Source of the DNA: Flavobacterium sp. MK4S-17
GTDB lineage: Bacteria; Bacteroidota; Bacteroidia; Flavobacteriales; Flavobacteriaceae
Assembly (NCBI RefSeq): GCF_009848495.1
Contig: NZ_WWEP01000034.1
Span: forward strand, 62,001-126,000
Length of the DNA: 64,000 bases
Direction: 5' to 3'
Below the pieces are notes generated by a model that made no database searches, was not told where the DNA came from, and worked only from the letters and a program-made list of their open reading frames with translations. The stretch's first letter is position 1. Each line of letters starts with the position of its first letter. Shown in pieces: positions 62,043 through 64,000 of this stretch. A program made the translations under genes and the position numbers.

Positions 62043-62921
62043 ATGAAGAAAACATTACTTATTGTATTGTGCCTTACAGGTTTTTTAGCTGCGGCACAAA
62101 ACCCTGCAGCAGCAGATAATGATACCATAGGCCCATGGACTAAAAAAGGAAATGCCTCCGTTTTATTTAACCAGTCAACTTTTGATAACTGGCTTGCCGG
62201 TGGTGAAAATAATATTTCGGGTAACCTGGGGCTAAACTATGATATTAACTATAAAAAAGACGACTGGACGTGGGATAATAAGTTTATAGCATCTTATGGC
62301 TTGGTGAAAACCAAAACCAGTGCCTTTGCCAAAAAAACGGATGACAGGCTGGAAATAAACTCGGTTTTAGGAAAACGTGCAACAGAAAGGTGGTATTATT
62401 CGGCATTCCTTAATTTTAAGACACAGTTTACAAAAGGTTATGTGTACAGCCGTGATGAAGAAGGGGCTGAAATAAGGGATGAATACACAAACTTCCTTTC
62501 ACCGGGATACCTGCTTGTAGGGCCGGGTGTACTGTGGAAAAAAGATGATAATCTTAAATTTAACCTCTCGCCCGCCACCTCAAAATTTACTTTTGTTGAC
62601 AAGGGTTTTACACTGCCAGATGAAGCTTATTTTGGCGTAGAGGAAGGAAAGTCATTAAGATATGAACTCGGTTTTAATGCTTCAGCATATTACAAGCTTG
62701 ATATTATTGCCAATGTAACCTTTGAAAATATACTGAATCTGTATTCAAATTATCTTGAAGATGCACAAAATGTTGACCTTGACTACCAGTTAAATGTTGT
62801 TATGAAAATAAACCGTTACCTTACAACTAATTTATCATTCCAAACCATATATGATGATAACGCCTTTAAAGGCTTTCAGGTTAGGCAGGTATTTGGTGTA
62901 GCGGTTAATTATGGTTTTTAA
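62043..62921 (+). CDS. DUF3078 family exported protein
   Basis: A protein of about 292 residues with a signal peptide (MKKTLLIVLCLTGFLAAAQ). The rest is a beta-rich domain of DUF3078, probably an outer membrane barrel. Typical are NQSTFDNWLAGGENNISGNL near residue 40, LGKRATERWYYSAFLNFKTQ and the C-terminal QVRQVFGVAVNYGF. I start it at 62043; a TATATTTG -7 box at 62020-62027 gives a leader of about 10 nt. Function is unknown. Confidence 0.87.
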   Translation: MKKTLLIVLCLTGFLAAAQNPAAADNDTIGPWTKKGNASVLFNQSTFDNWLAGGENNISGNLGLNYDINYKKDDWTWDNKFIASYGLVKTKTSAFAKKTDDRLEINSVLGKRATERWYYSAFLNFKTQFTKGYVYSRDEEGAEIRDEYTNFLSPGYLLVGPGVLWKKDDNLKFNLSPATSKFTFVDKGFTLPDEAYFGVEEGKSLRYELGFNASAYYKLDIIANVTFENILNLYSNYLEDAQNVDLDYQLNVVMKINRYLTTNLSFQTIYDDNAFKGFQVRQVFGVAVNYGF

Positions 62922-62951
62922 ACCTTGTTAGAAATACAGATAAAGAATAAA

Positions 62952-62976
62952 GAAGCCTGCATTTGCAGGCTTCTTT
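62952..62976. terminator. Bidirectional terminator between DUF3078 and hflX
   Basis: The stem GAAGCCTGC / GCAGGCTTC with an ATTT loop is flanked by A- and T-rich tracts. It lies directly against the hflX stop codon. Confidence 0.85.
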
Positions 62977-64000
62977 ATTCTTTATCCTCACTAAGGTTAT
63001 CTTTATAATCAGGATATAAAAAATTGTTATAAGGAAAACGTGTTATGTGTATTTCCCTTACTGCCTCATATACTTTTTCCCTGAACTCTTCCATATTTTC
63101 CTTATTTATGGCAGAAATGAAAAGGGCATTTTTTTCTCCCACATTTGCCATCCAGGTAGCTTTCCATTCCTCAAGCGTATTATGCCTTGGTGTTTTTTCG
63201 GTTACAAGGTCATCACTATCAATGGTAAGGGGTTTGTAGGCATCAATTTTATTAAATACCATTATAGTAGGTTTATTCATGCTGTCAATATCTTGGAGTA
63301 TATTGTTAACCGAATGTATATGGTCTTCAAAATCAGGATGTGAAATATCTACCACATGCAATAAAAGGTCTGCTTCACGCACTTCATCAAGCGTACTTTT
63401 AAAAGACTCGATAAGTTGTGTGGGCAGCTTTCGTATAAACCCAACCGTATCTGACAATAAAAAGGGCAGGTTTTTTATAACCACTTTCCTAACGGTAGTG
63501 TCAAGTGTTGCAAAAAGCTTGTTTTCTACAAAAACCTCACTTTTGCTTATAACATTCATCAATGTCGATTTTCCAACATTGGTATAACCTACCAGTGCTA
63601 CCCTTACCATCGCCCCACGATTGCTGCGCTGTACCGACATTTGGCGGTCAATGGTTTTTATCTTCTCCTTTAGCAGGGCAATACGGTCGCGCACAATACG
63701 CCTGTCGGTTTCAATTTCTGTTTCACCCGGCCCGCGCATACCTATACCACCACGCTGGCGTTCAAGGTGCGTCCACATGCCTGAAAGCCTTGGTAATAAA
63801 TACTGGCACTGCGCCAGTTCTACCTGCGTGCGTGCATAAGAAGTTTCTGCCCTCTGGGCAAAAATATCAAGGATGAGGTTAGTCCTGTCCAGCACTTTGC
63901 ATTCCAGTATGCGGTTCAGGTTTTTTTGTTGTGCGGGCGAAAGCTCATCATCAAAAATCACGGTTTTTACATCGTGCTCATTAATGTAAAGTTGAATTTC
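62975..64000 (-). CDS. hflX: GTPase HflX (N-terminal part beyond right edge)
   Basis: The reverse strand is open to the window edge, so the start of the gene is missing; 341 codons are visible. VIFDDELSPAQQKNLNRILE and the glycine-rich GMRGPGETEIETDRRIV are the HflX N-terminal signatures. The G domain shows G1 in GYTNVGKSTLMN, SDTVGFIRKLP for G3 and FNKIDAY for G4. HflX splits stalled or hibernating ribosomes. The plus-strand frames here are shadows. Confidence 0.94.
   Translation of the reverse strand, partial: EIQLYINEHDVKTVIFDDELSPAQQKNLNRILECKVLDRTNLILDIFAQRAETSYARTQVELAQCQYLLPRLSGMWTHLERQRGGIGMRGPGETEIETDRRIVRDRIALLKEKIKTIDRQMSVQRSNRGAMVRVALVGYTNVGKSTLMNVISKSEVFVENKLFATLDTTVRKVVIKNLPFLLSDTVGFIRKLPTQLIESFKSTLDEVREADLLLHVVDISHPDFEDHIHSVNNILQDIDSMNKPTIMVFNKIDAYKPLTIDSDDLVTEKTPRHNTLEEWKATWMANVGEKNALFISAINKENMEEFREKVYEAVREIHITRFPYNNFLYPDYKDNLSEDKE

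Noticed and set aside
1-64000. CRISPR arrays, insertion sequences, integrons or toxin-antitoxin pairs
   Set aside because: No regular spacer repeats, transposase motifs or terminal inverted repeats were seen; the window reads as core chromosome.

Overview
This window is a 64 kb piece of a Bacteroidota chromosome, most likely Flavobacteriaceae and probably Flavobacterium or a close relative. The evidence is the lineage-typical protein set (DUF4175, DUF4837, DUF3078, DUF2480, DUF2807, YtxH/DUF6327 cassette, HmuY, SUF genes), promoter elements of the Bacteroidota type (TTG, about 19-20 nt, TAnnTTTG) and low-to-moderate GC. It is core chromosome: I see no integrase, transposase, CRISPR array, phage module or rRNA operon, and one tRNA gene (Cys).

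Layout. 1-9.4 kb: mostly leftward genes (a DUF6909-like protein cut by the edge, GH3, SdpI, M23 peptidase, tex, an XRE/membrane regulator, rpiB, DUF2007), with tatA and an orphan gene facing right. An AT-rich 590 bp gap (8.61-9.20 kb) carries repeated TTATTAACA 9-mers and is a candidate replication origin. 9.6-21.5 kb: rnr, a GIN-domain protein, a LysE exporter, tRNA-Cys, an LTA-synthase-like sulfatase, folB, glnS, the YtxH/holin/DUF6327 cassette, an SPFH protein and gltX. 21.7-32.4 kb: a tight rightward cluster DUF4175-ybeY-mnmG-lipoprotein-methyltransferase with three parS-like sites, then OmpH/Skp, DoxX, holB (with a fourth, weaker parS-like site) and pgk. 32.5-46.6 kb: a LysM lytic transglycosylase, DUF4837, GNAT, an OmpA-like protein, Kup, an S41 protease, rnpA, an S24 repressor-like regulator, a 470 bp gap with DnaA-box-like 9-mers and a probable small RNA, then M1 and S8 peptidases and an MBL hydrolase. 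46.7-62 kb: iron metabolism. sufA, a four-helix-bundle gene, sufB, sufC and sufD are followed by a complete heme-uptake locus (TonB receptor, HmuY, HmuS, HmuV, HmuU, HmuT), and then sufS, a lipoprotein, sufE, a SufT-like DUF59 gene and DUF2480. 62-64 kb: DUF3078 and hflX, cut by the right edge.

The two most notable systems are these. First, a set of 16-bp parS centromere-like palindromes flanks mnmG and is partly written into protein-coding sequence. Together with AT-rich DnaA-box-like clusters at 9 kb and 41.7 kb, it suggests the window lies in the origin-proximal part of the chromosome. Second, an iron island has heme import embedded between sufBCD and sufSE, and the heme promoters carry repeated TTTAGATTAAT-type boxes placed like a Fur-type operator. 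Everything was read by eye from the sequence; family names rest on recognised motifs, not on searches.
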